This document shows, in pieces, positions 25,936 to 35,046 of a DNA stretch of 44,720 bases. The position numbers and the translations under genes were made by a program. The stretch is from Nitrospira sp. (GTDB taxonomy: Bacteria > Nitrospirota > Nitrospiria > Nitrospirales > Nitrospiraceae): assembly GCA_019636835.1 (NCBI GenBank), contig JAHBWU010000023.1, forward strand, positions 1 through 44,720, given 5' to 3'. Each line of letters starts with the position of its first letter. The stretch's first letter is position 1. The notes under the pieces are model-generated. The model saw only the letters and a list, made by a program, of their open reading frames with translations. It had not been told where the DNA came from and searched no databases.

Positions 25936-27060
25936 GTGGTTCTTCACCTAATTGATAGTGCTGGACTGTATGGTGCTGAGGCAGTCACTCTGTCGCTATT
26001 GGAGCAAGTCAAAGAATCCGACTGCCAAGGAATTTTAGGTTGCCTCTATGATTCTCGTGGGGGCGTTCCTTTGATTGCGGTGAAGGGCAAGGAACTCGGC
26101 CTTCGGGTGGAGTTGTTTCCCATGGGAAGAGGGATTGATGTAATGGGTTTATCGAAGATTGCAAGATACATCAAACGGGAGAAAATTCCAATCGTTCATA
26201 CACATGGATACAAACCTAATATTCTAATGGCGCTACTTCCAAGAAGGGTCTGCAAACAAGTCGTTACTGTCCATGGATGGGTAAAGGAAACAGGATCCTG
26301 TGTTATGAGGTTTTATGAGTTTCTCGATGCCCTTGCGTTGAGGCGTGCAGACCGGATTATTGCAGTATCTCAGGGCGTGAAGTCTGATTTGGTGGCTCGA
26401 GGGGTTCCTCCCGGACCAATTCGGCTAGTTCACAACGGCATTAAGCTCTGGCCCAGACGCATTGATCATCATAATGATTGTGAACGTGTCGAAGGCCGTC
26501 GAGCTTTGGGATTGCAGGGTGATGAATTCTTAATAGGTGCTGTTGGGCGTCTTTCCAGGGTGAAGGGGCATGCAGACCTGATTGAAGCATTTTCTCGTGT
26601 GAGGACTAATTTTGATCGGGCAGCGCTGATGATTGCAGGGGAGGGACCTCTCAGAAAGGAATTGGAGCAAACTGTAAAACGGCTTAACCTGACCGACGTG
26701 GTAAAACTGTTGGGGTTTGTGGGTGATATTCCTCGTTTCTTGAAAGCGATAGACCTTTTTGTCATGTCTTCTCATTCGGAGGGTATGCCGGTCGCGCTGC
26801 TTGAAGCATTGGCGGCCTCGAGACCGGTGTTAGCCACACGCGTCGGAGGAATTCCGGAGGTGATTGGCCAAACCAATGCAGGAGTCCTAGTTTGTCCTGG
26901 GGACATCACGGCACTAGCAAATGGGATCGTGACATTGGGCCATGATGCTCAGAAACGGATTGAGCTTGCTGAAGCGGGAAGACAGATCGTTGAGAAGACA
27001 TTCTCCGTGCAGGTAATGGCACAGTCGTATGCAACACTTTATAGGGAGTGCCTTGTGTGA
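25936..27060 (+). CDS. Glycosyltransferase family 4
   Basis: A 374-aa GT4 starting at GTG 25936, which follows a strong GGGGAGG. LHLIDSAGLYGAEAV forms the N-terminal loop, IVHTHGYKPN the acceptor-side motif, and VTVHGW and VHNGI the hinge area. GAVGRLSRVKGH and IAGEGPLRKELE bind the nucleotide. SEGMPVALLEALA with VGGIPEVI completes the E-x7-E block. The next GT gene begins at the last base of this one. The sugar and linkage are not deducible. Base composition is slightly more AT-rich than in the 0-20 kb genes. Confidence 0.88.
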   Translation: MVLHLIDSAGLYGAEAVTLSLLEQVKESDCQGILGCLYDSRGGVPLIAVKGKELGLRVELFPMGRGIDVMGLSKIARYIKREKIPIVHTHGYKPNILMALLPRRVCKQVVTVHGWVKETGSCVMRFYEFLDALALRRADRIIAVSQGVKSDLVARGVPPGPIRLVHNGIKLWPRRIDHHNDCERVEGRRALGLQGDEFLIGAVGRLSRVKGHADLIEAFSRVRTNFDRAALMIAGEGPLRKELEQTVKRLNLTDVVKLLGFVGDIPRFLKAIDLFVMSSHSEGMPVALLEALAASRPVLATRVGGIPEVIGQTNAGVLVCPGDITALANGIVTLGHDAQKRIELAEAGRQIVEKTFSVQVMAQSYATLYRECLV

Positions 27061-28184
27061 TGCTGCCGCAGCAACTGCGAGTGGTCGGGTTAACCTTAGG
27101 AGACGCAGAGGATCCATCGAGTAGGTCTGGTGTGAATCACAATGTTTTTTCTCGCATGAGTTCTCGGTGTGATTTGATTGACGTAATTGACCTTGATGTC
27201 AGAGGATTTCCAAAGCTGTTACTTGCAGCAATGAGCTTCTCATTTGATCGGAGAAGGTGGGGAAATAAGCTCCATCAGAACCCTCAGGCGTTTAAGATAC
27301 GGACAGGTATCGCTGAAAAGGCCTTAGCTGAGATTCGAAACAAATATGATGTTGTATTCCAGGACGGCGCAATGTTTTTACCTAGCAATGGGGACCTTCC
27401 TACGCCATTTGTATCCTACCATGATAGCAATATCATACTTGCCACCCAGGGTGGTCCACTGGCCCATGGGGCACACTGTGGAGGGGAAAGGCTTCGCAAG
27501 ACCATTCAACAGGAAGCGGAAGTTTACAGGCGAGCTGCTCTGATTTTCGTGATGAGCGATTGGCTGAAACGGTCACTCATTCAGGATTTCAAAATATCAG
27601 AATCTAAGATCAAGACGGTCTATGCAGGAATTAATTTGGATTCCGGTATTGACCATAAACCGAAGTTATACGACGGAAGAACGATCTTGTTTGTGGGCAA
27701 GAATTTTGACCGTAAGGGAGGTCAAGTTGTCTTGAAAGCATTTCGAAAAGTGCGAAGTACAATTCGAGATGCTCGTCTGGTAATTATCGGGCCACAGCTT
27801 CAGATTGATGAGGAGGGTGTAGAGGTTCGCGGCTTCGTACGAGATCGAGATCTGTTGACAAGGTCATATCAGGAAGCTTCGGTCTTCGTCCTGCCATCGA
27901 ATTTTGAGCCTTTTGGCATTGCGTTCTGTGAAGCTTTTGCACACCGGGTACCTTGTATAGGTACAAACATTTGTGCCATGCCAGAAATAATCGAACACGG
28001 AAGGGGCGGGTTTTTGGTTGAACCTAATGATCACGAAACTTTAGCTGATTGGATATGTGAAATACTCCGAGATGGGCATCTCGCGAGGCAAATGGGGGCA
28101 TACGGTTACACAAAGGTTAAAACCACGTTCAACTGGGATGTCGTTGTCGATAAGATGGTTCAGCATTGTGTGAGTCTAGTGTAA
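27060..28184 (+). CDS. Glycosyltransferase family 4
   Basis: A 374-aa GT4 if started at the ATG at 27060, which overlaps the upstream stop (TGATG). GTG codons at 27048 and 27057 are alternatives. The N-terminal half is divergent (GVNHNVFSRMSSR, YDVVFQDGAMFLP). The C-terminal half is clear: TILFVGKNFDRKGG for the donor domain start, and FVLPSNFEPFGIAFCEAFA with E-x7-E. The last ~60 residues carry the usual closing helix. Its role is addition of a sugar to the growing EPS unit; the donor is unknown. Confidence 0.82.
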   Translation: MLPQQLRVVGLTLGDAEDPSSRSGVNHNVFSRMSSRCDLIDVIDLDVRGFPKLLLAAMSFSFDRRRWGNKLHQNPQAFKIRTGIAEKALAEIRNKYDVVFQDGAMFLPSNGDLPTPFVSYHDSNIILATQGGPLAHGAHCGGERLRKTIQQEAEVYRRAALIFVMSDWLKRSLIQDFKISESKIKTVYAGINLDSGIDHKPKLYDGRTILFVGKNFDRKGGQVVLKAFRKVRSTIRDARLVIIGPQLQIDEEGVEVRGFVRDRDLLTRSYQEASVFVLPSNFEPFGIAFCEAFAHRVPCIGTNICAMPEIIEHGRGGFLVEPNDHETLADWICEILRDGHLARQMGAYGYTKVKTTFNWDVVVDKMVQHCVSLV

Positions 28185-28211
28185 TGATGGCAAGGCAGAG
28201 GTGACGCGAAC

Positions 28212-29291
28212 ATGATACATTTGTCCCTGCTGAAGAAGTGCTGTATAACGGCAGCACATTCTTTGTCCGCTTTACTTCGTTCTGATCGTGAAGGACTCTT
28301 GGTGGTCACCTATCATCGTGTGACTGCTGTGCCGGATTATGGGGACCCGCTGAAGGTGTCTGTCTCTGTATTTGAACAGCAGATCCGATTCCTAAGAGAG
28401 AACTTTCGCGTCATAACGACATCGGATCTTGCGGCTCAGCTCGGCGAAGGAATCCATCGTCTGAACGATGCATGCGTAATTACGTTTGATGACGGATGGA
28501 GGGATAATTATATCCATGCATTTCCTGTATTGGTGAAACTCGATGTCTCGGCCATATTCTTTCTTGCGAGCGATTACATAGGAACAGAGAAGATATTTTG
28601 GCCGGAACGGCTTGTGGGCATTCTCAATTTCATCCGAGCAAATTATATGGCTAAGTTGAAGTCTCTGGAATTGAAGCTGTTACCGACAGATTTAACTGAT
28701 CAACTTCACCGTGCAATAATGGCTCCCGATGAACTCGTTAGTAAGCGAATTAACGATCTTGTTAACACGCTAAAGAAGTACGATGCAGGATTAATCCATA
28801 GTTCTCTGGACTTGCTCGCGCAAGAGGTGCTTTTCCCAAAGGCGGGTTGTGGACGTTTGATGATGAACTGGGATGAAGTGAGGGCGATGGCCGCTCACAA
28901 AATGGAGTTTGGATCTCACACAAAGACTCACGCTATCCTTACTCAAATCAAAAGGCAAGATGTGTTTGAGGAGCTTCTGGAATCTAAGATGGCCATTGAA
29001 GGACAATTGAATAGGCCAGTCAAATACATATCATATCCAAACGGTGACCACGACGCATTTGTCTTGCAAAAGGCTCAGGAGGCAGGTTACGAGGCTGGAT
29101 TTACTTGCATTGCTGGAAGGAATCAATCACTGAGCGAACGGTATGCTTTAAAGCGCAAGCACGTTACCGAGTATTACTCAGTGGGGATAAATGGGCGGTT
29201 TGCGGCTTCTTATTTTTGGGCGGATCTTTCGGACCTTCGTGAAAATCTTCGGGCGACCTTTCGGCCTCAATCATCCGAAAGGGCCTGGTGA
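28212..29291 (+). CDS. Polysaccharide deacetylase (NodB homology domain)
   Basis: A 359-aa NodB-family protein. VVTYHRV opens the domain, followed by VITFDDGWRDNY with the catalytic Asp pair. FFLASDYIGTEKIFWPERL is followed by an insertion of about 90 residues before MNWDEVRAMA. FGSHTKTHAIL then supplies the His pair, and SYPNGDHD motif 3. The insertion between motifs 1 and 2 is a known variant in polysaccharide-locus deacetylases. No signal peptide is seen. It lies between two GT4 genes with small spacers, so it is probably cotranscribed and acts on an intermediate or the final polymer. Confidence 0.86.
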   Translation: MIHLSLLKKCCITAAHSLSALLRSDREGLLVVTYHRVTAVPDYGDPLKVSVSVFEQQIRFLRENFRVITTSDLAAQLGEGIHRLNDACVITFDDGWRDNYIHAFPVLVKLDVSAIFFLASDYIGTEKIFWPERLVGILNFIRANYMAKLKSLELKLLPTDLTDQLHRAIMAPDELVSKRINDLVNTLKKYDAGLIHSSLDLLAQEVLFPKAGCGRLMMNWDEVRAMAAHKMEFGSHTKTHAILTQIKRQDVFEELLESKMAIEGQLNRPVKYISYPNGDHDAFVLQKAQEAGYEAGFTCIAGRNQSLSERYALKRKHVTEYYSVGINGRFAASYFWADLSDLRENLRATFRPQSSERAW

Positions 29292-29318
29292 AAGCGGTAT
29301 TGTACTATTCGGTTAATA

Positions 29319-30524
29319 ATGAAGGCACTTTTTGTTTGGGATTCAGAGTACCCGTGGGATGTGCGAGTCGAAAAGATATGTGACACTCTCATTTCAAATG
29401 GAAATGCCGCCCATATTATTTGCCGCAATGAAGCCCGCCGTGCCGAGGAGGAAGTCTATCAAAGCGTGAGAATTCATCGGGTTGGCCTTCCTCGGTGGAT
29501 TCCGAATTGGCTTAACTCGATAGTGACATTTCCTGCTTTCGTCAATCCTATATGGTTGGTCAGACTTGTTCGCCTTATCCGTCGACATAGAATTCAGCTC
29601 ATTATCGTCAGAGACCTTCCGATGGCGCTTGCAGCAGTATGGGCGGGGCGGATCTGTCAAGTGCCCGTAGCTCTAGATATGGCAGAATGTTATCCGGAGT
29701 TACTGCGTGCAGTATGGAAGTTTGAGCCGTTTAGACTTGTAAATGTAGTTGTCAGGAACCCGCGCTTGGCGGACTGGGTAGAGCTATGTACGCTTCGAAT
29801 GATAAATCACATATTGGTTGTGGTTGAGGAGTCTCGCGATCGGTTGATTCGTATGGGAGTTGACCCGCGCGCGATTACTCTCGTTGGAAACACTCCCAGG
29901 CATCGCCGTTTCAAGAAAGGCACAGCTTCATTTCCGGGCTCCCTCAAAGCGCATCGAGGAAAATTTATTCTGATGTATGTAGGGTATGTTAATTATTCGA
30001 GAGGCTTAGACGTTGTAATATCTGCGCTCTGTAAGCTCATCGATCATACCGAACAGATCCATCTCACTTTAGTTGGCAGTGGGAATGCCATTGGGTCTTT
30101 GAAAAATCTCGTGATCCGCCTTCATTTAGAGCAATATGTGTCGTTTGAAGGGTGGATCGATAATCGGCTCGTGCCAGAATATATTACCTCTTCGGATGTC
30201 TGTATCATTTCGCACCGGAAATGTAGTCACTGGGATAATACGATTCCGAATAAGCTGTTTGACTATATGGCAGCCGGTAAGGCCGTGTTGGCGTCGGACG
30301 TGATCCCCATGAGGCGAATTGTGACAGATACACAATGCGGTCTAATTTATAAAGATGATGATCCCGATGATTGTTGTGCTCAGTTGAAACGGTTGATGGA
30401 TCCTATTCTTCGAGAGAGACTCGGGAAGGAAGGTGAGCGGGCGGTTGTCGGGAAATATAACTGGGATGTTGACGCTGAGCGTCTCATGGCAGGGTTGGAG
30501 AGTGTTCTTGAACAGGAGGCGTAA
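29319..30524 (+). CDS. Glycosyltransferase family 4 (WbuB-like)
   Basis: A 401-aa GT4. It opens ALFVWDSEYPWDVRVEKICD, the usual N-terminal pattern of the WbuB-like group, then has IIVRDLPMALAAVW and LDMAECYPELL. The donor domain starts FILMYVGYVNYSRGLD and ends with NTIPNKLFDYMAAGKAVLAS. In this subgroup the PNKLFDYMA block replaces the classical E-x7-E motif. A cytoplasmic role adding a sugar such as an N-acetylhexosamine is possible but not shown. Confidence 0.85.
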   Translation: MKALFVWDSEYPWDVRVEKICDTLISNGNAAHIICRNEARRAEEEVYQSVRIHRVGLPRWIPNWLNSIVTFPAFVNPIWLVRLVRLIRRHRIQLIIVRDLPMALAAVWAGRICQVPVALDMAECYPELLRAVWKFEPFRLVNVVVRNPRLADWVELCTLRMINHILVVVEESRDRLIRMGVDPRAITLVGNTPRHRRFKKGTASFPGSLKAHRGKFILMYVGYVNYSRGLDVVISALCKLIDHTEQIHLTLVGSGNAIGSLKNLVIRLHLEQYVSFEGWIDNRLVPEYITSSDVCIISHRKCSHWDNTIPNKLFDYMAAGKAVLASDVIPMRRIVTDTQCGLIYKDDDPDDCCAQLKRLMDPILRERLGKEGERAVVGKYNWDVDAERLMAGLESVLEQEA

Positions 30525-30612
30525 ATAAACCCATGGACGGCTCTCTATCGATCACGGCGTGGGGATGATGTTGAGGCATGAGTGCGCACCATAGAGGAAG
30601 CGAATACCGTTG

Positions 30613-31902
30613 ATGGTTTTTGAATTACTCTATCGCGCGGGGATGTTCTTGCGGAATCCTCAAATTCGGCAAAAGTGGGAGTCGCTTCGTCAAATGCAAA
30701 CCTGGACTCGCCAACATTTGGAAGCTGAACAGCTGAGGGGTCTCCGGAATTTGATCGCAATCGCGTACGACAACGCTCCCTACTACCGAAAGAAACTGGA
30801 TTCGAAGGGTCTTCGCCCATCTGATTTGAATTGCTTAGAAGATTTCAAACAAATTCCACCTACGTCGAAGGAGGATCTTCTCCGCTTTAAGGACGAAATC
30901 CAATGGCGCGTTCCTGCGGAGAGGCATTTTTATTCGGAAACATCAGGAAGTACTGGCAAACCCCTTGTGTTTTATCGGAACGGGGAATGGGATGCATGGC
31001 ATAGGGCATCCGTGTTCAGAGGATACCATTGGTATGGGGTGAACCCTTGGGATCGCAATGGCTATCTGTGGGGCTACAATTTCTCATGGAATCGTGCGCT
31101 TAAGACGCGCCTGCTCGATGTGCTTCAGAATCGATTCAGGTTGTTTTCATACAAGAATGAGGAAATTGACCAATTTATCGCTAAGCTCAGCTCTGCGGTC
31201 TATTTGTCTGGGTATTCGTCCATGATTTATGAGGTGGCAAAGCGGGTCAATGCCAAGAAGCAGGCATGGAGTTTCCCTCATCTGAAAATGATCAAAGGCA
31301 CCTCGGAAAAGATCTTCGATAAATATCGTGACGAAGTGAACACCGCGTTCGGGATCCCCATTATCAGCGAATATGGCGCAGCAGAAGCCGGCATCATCGC
31401 CTTCGAGTGTCCTTTGGGGGCCATGCATGTGAATATGGAAACCGTCATCGTCGAAGAAGTCAACAATGAGGTGTTAGTTACGAATCTCGTTTCGAAATCG
31501 TTTCCGATCATTCGCTATAAATTGGGCGATTACATTCGGCTCGATAAAACATCCCGATGCGCATGTGGCATGCAGCACGAGATTGTGCTGGAAGTGTTGG
31601 GGAGGGTTGGGAAGGTCATCCATGGAAAGACGACTCAGTATCCCAGCCTCACGCTTTACTATGTCTTTAAGAATTTGGCCATGGAACATGGTCTCATATT
31701 GAACTACCAGGCCGAACAAACGCAAAAAGGTGCTCTAGTGCTCCGCATTGAAGGGCATCTGGAGGAGGCGCATCGGACGGCTTTATCTGAGGAAATAGAA
31801 AAATACTTTGCTCGTGATCTCAATGTGCAAGTCAAATACGGCGAGGAGTTGCATGCCCGAAAAGGAAAAAAAGCGGACTTTATCTCTGTAATCGATGAAT
31901 AG
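30613..31902 (+). CDS. CapK/PaaK-like adenylate-forming enzyme
   Basis: A 429-aa protein of the phenylacetate-CoA ligase-like family found in capsule loci. The ATG at 30613 is preferred to an adjacent TTG at 30610. Motifs are YSETSGSTGKPLVFYRNG (phosphate loop), SEYGAAEAGIIAFECP (adenine pocket), IRYKLGDYIRL, a CACG pair of cysteines near residue 318, and a C-terminal ARKGKKADFI with the catalytic-type lysine. CapK-type members activate a small acid, possibly an amino or hydroxy acid, for attachment to polysaccharide. It is followed immediately by a CapA-like gene, a pairing that suggests acyl or aminoacyl decoration. Confidence 0.8.
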   Translation: MVFELLYRAGMFLRNPQIRQKWESLRQMQTWTRQHLEAEQLRGLRNLIAIAYDNAPYYRKKLDSKGLRPSDLNCLEDFKQIPPTSKEDLLRFKDEIQWRVPAERHFYSETSGSTGKPLVFYRNGEWDAWHRASVFRGYHWYGVNPWDRNGYLWGYNFSWNRALKTRLLDVLQNRFRLFSYKNEEIDQFIAKLSSAVYLSGYSSMIYEVAKRVNAKKQAWSFPHLKMIKGTSEKIFDKYRDEVNTAFGIPIISEYGAAEAGIIAFECPLGAMHVNMETVIVEEVNNEVLVTNLVSKSFPIIRYKLGDYIRLDKTSRCACGMQHEIVLEVLGRVGKVIHGKTTQYPSLTLYYVFKNLAMEHGLILNYQAEQTQKGALVLRIEGHLEEAHRTALSEEIEKYFARDLNVQVKYGEELHARKGKKADFISVIDE

Positions 31903-31930
31903 TATTTGCGGGAGTGGGGGACAGACTGAA

Positions 31931-33091
31931 ATGAGTGACGCAATTAAGCTAGTAGCGGTCGGCGATATCATGTTGGGCGATCATCCCGTCACATTTGGCC
32001 ACGGGGTCAAGAGTATGATCGAGAAATCTGGAGGGGAGAGCCCGTTCGCCAAGGTCTCGGAACTACTTCGCGGAGGCGATATTGTCTTTGGCAATGTCGA
32101 AGTTGTTTTATCCGATCGGGGCCTTGTTCGAGGGAACCTTGTATCGGAGGAGTTTCGGGGATCTCCACGATTCGGCTCGATGTTAGCTGCGGCGGGTTTT
32201 AATGTGGTTGGGTTTTCCAACAATCATTGCATGGAACATGGTGAGGCTGCATTTTGGGACACTGTACAGGTCTTACGAGACAATGGGGTGCAGGTCGCCG
32301 GTTTGGTAGATTCCGGTGGCCGTTGTGACCCTGTAAGGATGTCGATCAACGGTGTGCAGGTGATGGTCCTCTCGTATTCGCTATGCCCTGAGAATTATCA
32401 CAAGGGGCCTTCCGTCCCATACGCGCACCAACAAAACTTCGATAACGTGTTGTCGGAGGTGGCATCTTTTCGGGGGCAAGCTGATATTCTGCTTCTCTCG
32501 CTCCATTGGGGATATGAGTACATCGACTTTCCGTCCCCCAAACAAGTGCAACTGGCGCATCGTCTTGTGGATGAAGTTGGAGTCAATCTCATTATCGGAC
32601 ATCATCCGCACGTGCTTCAAGCGGTCGAGCGCTATCGAAAGGCCGTCATCATCTACAGTTTGGGAAACTTCGTATTTGATATGTGGCAACGTTCGACCCG
32701 GGAAACGATGGCTGTCCGAGCCACAATTTCAAAGGATGGAACAATTTATTATGATCTCATTCCAATTTGGATAAATAACAAGTGGCAGCCAGAGATCCTT
32801 GCTGGAGCAAATCGCGAGGAAGAGTTTTTAAAGCAAATATCCAGATTAGGGATGGTACTCGACAAGCAGTGTCTTGCTCATGACCTATCATGTCAGGATT
32901 TAGTGAATCGCCTGGAACTTGACTATCTCATGCTTGCAAGGAAGAAGGAGATCTGTCATCGCATCAGTAGTTATTCGTATTTCTTGAGAAATATCTACCG
33001 GTATCATCTGCCCATTATCGCTCAGAGTGTTCTTCGTTCCGTTCAAAGAAGAACAGATGCTAAGGCGGGATGGCTCAGGGGTAATATATAG
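31931..33091 (+). CDS. CapA family protein (PGA_cap metallophosphatase-like)
   Basis: A 386-aa protein of the CapA/PGA_cap calcineurin-like family. It carries VGDIMLGDH, FGNVEVVLSD, FSNNHCMEHG, SLHWGYEYI, IIGHHPHVLQ and YSLGNFVFD, the full set of metal-binding motifs. The start at 31931 follows a G-rich ribosome-binding region; an in-frame ATG at 31895 would overlap the upstream gene. No signal peptide is evident. CapA is required for poly-gamma-glutamate capsule in Bacillus, but this family is broad and its reaction is not established. It closes the long EPS gene run; no clear terminator is seen in the 140 bases after it. Confidence 0.85.
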   Translation: MSDAIKLVAVGDIMLGDHPVTFGHGVKSMIEKSGGESPFAKVSELLRGGDIVFGNVEVVLSDRGLVRGNLVSEEFRGSPRFGSMLAAAGFNVVGFSNNHCMEHGEAAFWDTVQVLRDNGVQVAGLVDSGGRCDPVRMSINGVQVMVLSYSLCPENYHKGPSVPYAHQQNFDNVLSEVASFRGQADILLLSLHWGYEYIDFPSPKQVQLAHRLVDEVGVNLIIGHHPHVLQAVERYRKAVIIYSLGNFVFDMWQRSTRETMAVRATISKDGTIYYDLIPIWINNKWQPEILAGANREEEFLKQISRLGMVLDKQCLAHDLSCQDLVNRLELDYLMLARKKEICHRISSYSYFLRNIYRYHLPIIAQSVLRSVQRRTDAKAGWLRGNI

Positions 33092-33231
33092 GGAGATGTC
33101 TTGAAGGATGGAACTGATCGCTTGGGGCGCATGTGTATGCCAAGAGCTACAAAGACGAAAAGTTACAGGGATAGCCGGCTCACGATATTCAATGAAAACA
33201 ATGAAATATGAACTAAATATAATTTAGAATT

Positions 33232-33246
33232 TGGCATTGATGTTGC
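33232..33246 (+). promoter_or_regulatory. Sigma-54 (-24/-12) promoter
   Basis: The sequence TGGCAT-TGATG-TTGC matches the sigma-54 consensus TGGCAC-N5-TTGC with exact spacing. It lies about 60 bases upstream of the start of the secreted protein gene at 33308, leaving room for a 50-base leader. A TTACAG half-site lies 69 bases upstream (33163-33168), similar to the dyad upstream of the PEP-CTERM gene. The sigma-54 activator PrsR is encoded 6 kb downstream. Confidence 0.75.
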
Positions 33247-33307
33247 TTGCTAGATGAAGTTACATTTCATGCAATCATATCCATCTAGTAATCTAAGGAG
33301 ATTCTCC

Positions 33308-34270
33308 ATGAGTCCTATGCTGCTGTTTGTATTTATGGCGTTCTTAACAGGCGGGGCATCATTTATGCCTGGATCGGTACAAGCCGCTCCAATCATCAAC
33401 CTTGGAGGAGAGACATATTCGGTCGGGACATTGCTCCCCGATCCCGATCCATTTTGTACTACTTCGTGTGGATATCCTTCTGTCTCTAGGGGCAAAGCCG
33501 CGCAAAAGTCAAATTGTGACCCTGGTGTATCTGCTCCGACTGGTAATATATGCTTTCGATGGGATGTGCCAGCGTCTACGTTAGCAATTGGTAACCAAAT
33601 CCAATGCTCTGGCATGTGTAGGGTGGACACAAGTGAGGGTGATGTAATTTACCTTGCATTTCAAATGAACTTTCAAAATCCCAACGGAGATATTTGGCGC
33701 GACGGTCCAGGTGCAAATAGTGCCGACAAGGGAGTTGGATTGCATTCCCCAGGATCAAGTGGAGGTTTTCGTTGGGATCTAAGTATGGGGTGTTGGGATT
33801 CGCTTACTCAATGCTTGGATCATCATTTTACTTTATGGATTGGAAATCCTAGTTATCACCATAACGTAGGTGGTGTTTGTGGTGAGGTGAATGATATCTA
33901 TCACCCGAATGTGCCTCCATATGTGGGCGGAACGGTCCCACAGCTGGCCTACAACCGCTGGCATAACATTATTATGGGAATTACTATGTCTAGTGGTTCG
34001 ACCGGACGGGCCGAAGCCTGGGTTAATGGACAGAAATTTCTTGATTGTAGGAATATTAAGACCATGAATACGTCTAACAACGACTTTGGCTATATTGAGT
34101 TTGGTGGAACGATCGCACAGCCTGCGTATAATGCTCCGGCCCACATCCGATATTTCGACAATCTCATTGTCACGAAATCATGGTCAGACATATCAACCTT
34201 TCTGGTTGATCCAGAGTCAGGATCCAGTACTGTTCCTCCGGGTCCTCCAAGCAATTTGAGAGTCCAATAA
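33308..34270 (+). CDS. Secreted lectin/LamG-like protein, possibly 3' truncated
   Basis: A 320-aa exported protein. The start at 33308 is fixed by an AAGGAG at 33295-33300 and gives a clean signal peptide with cleavage likely after VQA. An upstream in-frame ATG at 33254 lies almost at the expected transcription start. The mature region has several cysteine pairs and ends in a beta-rich block containing YNRWHNIIMG, AEAWVNGQKFLD and IRYFDNLIV. This is typical of concanavalin A-like jelly-roll domains that bind or cut glycans. The C-terminus stops at PPGPPSNLRVQ, which looks like the first strand of an FN3 domain. An IS5 end begins about 38 bases later. No PEP-CTERM tail is present. Confidence 0.65.
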   Translation: MSPMLLFVFMAFLTGGASFMPGSVQAAPIINLGGETYSVGTLLPDPDPFCTTSCGYPSVSRGKAAQKSNCDPGVSAPTGNICFRWDVPASTLAIGNQIQCSGMCRVDTSEGDVIYLAFQMNFQNPNGDIWRDGPGANSADKGVGLHSPGSSGGFRWDLSMGCWDSLTQCLDHHFTLWIGNPSYHHNVGGVCGEVNDIYHPNVPPYVGGTVPQLAYNRWHNIIMGITMSSGSTGRAEAWVNGQKFLDCRNIKTMNTSNNDFGYIEFGGTIAQPAYNAPAHIRYFDNLIVTKSWSDISTFLVDPESGSSTVPPGPPSNLRVQ

Positions 34271-34307
34271 GTACGATGTTGGTCTTGTTTGAGACAAAGC
34301 TTGACTA

Positions 34308-34733
34308 GGCCCTGTCGACATTTATCGAACAGTGCGCGAGAATCTCCCTACCAAGGAGGTTCTCATGGACTATACGAAGCATCTACGCGAGGATCAGTGG
34401 GAACGGATCAAGGATTCGCTTCCCGGCAAAGCCGGCGCGTGGGCCGCACGGGCGATAATCGGCGCTTTATCGAGGCCGTAATGTGGATGGGGCGCACCGG
34501 TGCCCCCTGTCGCTTGTTGCCTCGCATGTATGGACCGTGGTCTGGAGTCCACCAACGGTTCCGTTGGTGGGCGAACGCAGGGATCTGGCAAATGATTTTC
34601 AATACCCTGGCGGTCGATGCCGACACGGAATGGCTGATGATTGATGCCACCATCATTCGCGCCCATCAACACGCCGCAGGCGCAAAAGAGGGCAGCAGAC
34701 TCAGGCCTTAGGGCGTTGCCGGGGTGGGAGAGG
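34308..34733 (+). mobile_element. IS5-family (IS427-like) element, 5' part, frameshifted
   Basis: The left end begins near GGCCCTGTCGACATTTATCG. An ORF from 34365 starts MDYTKHLREDQWERIKDSL, then shifts frame after KAGA. It continues NRRFIEAVMWMGRTGAP, WANAGIWQMIFNTLA and EWLMIDATIIRAHQH, the N-terminal half of an IS427-type transposase with its first catalytic Asp. A further shift allows QALGRCRGG up to about 34731, where the sequence breaks at the end of an IS3 element. The C-terminal half is absent from the window. Confidence 0.8.
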
Positions 34734-34792
34734 TGGCTCCGGCTGTTTGGACAGTTTCTGCCCATTCATAAGTGGCATCTGGTGGTATGCAC

Positions 34793-35046
34793 CTACGCGG
34801 CGGTAGGCCGCGCAGGCAGGTTCTCCCAGTACACGCGATCGGGCGTGCGTCCGTCAAGTGCGCGATCCCCTGCTGAACATCGTGGACGGTCTCGTACGCA
34901 TAGAGATAGACCTCCTCATATTTGAGACTCCGCCACAACCGTTCGACAAAGACGTTGTCGCGCCAGCGCCCCGTTCCATCCATACTGATCTGAATCCCGT
35001 GGCCCTGTAGCAGCCCGGTGAATTCCAGGCTGGTGAACTGGTATCC
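34793..35046 (-). pseudogene. IS3 OrfB transposase C-terminal part
   Basis: On the reverse strand this reads YQFTSLEFTGLLQGHGI, then MDGTGRWRDNVFVERLWRS and LKYEEVYLYAYE. These are the hallmark block of IS3 OrfB with the last catalytic Glu. A frame change follows, then LDGRTPDRVYWENLPARPTA and a stop at 34793. The RPHS region between is lost. It belongs with the OrfA and OrfB N-terminal pieces at 35614-36224 as one broken element. Confidence 0.8.

Noticed and set aside
33092..33231. Terminator at the end of the EPS operon
   Set aside because: Only a weak GGCGCAT/ATGCC pairing without a T run was found.
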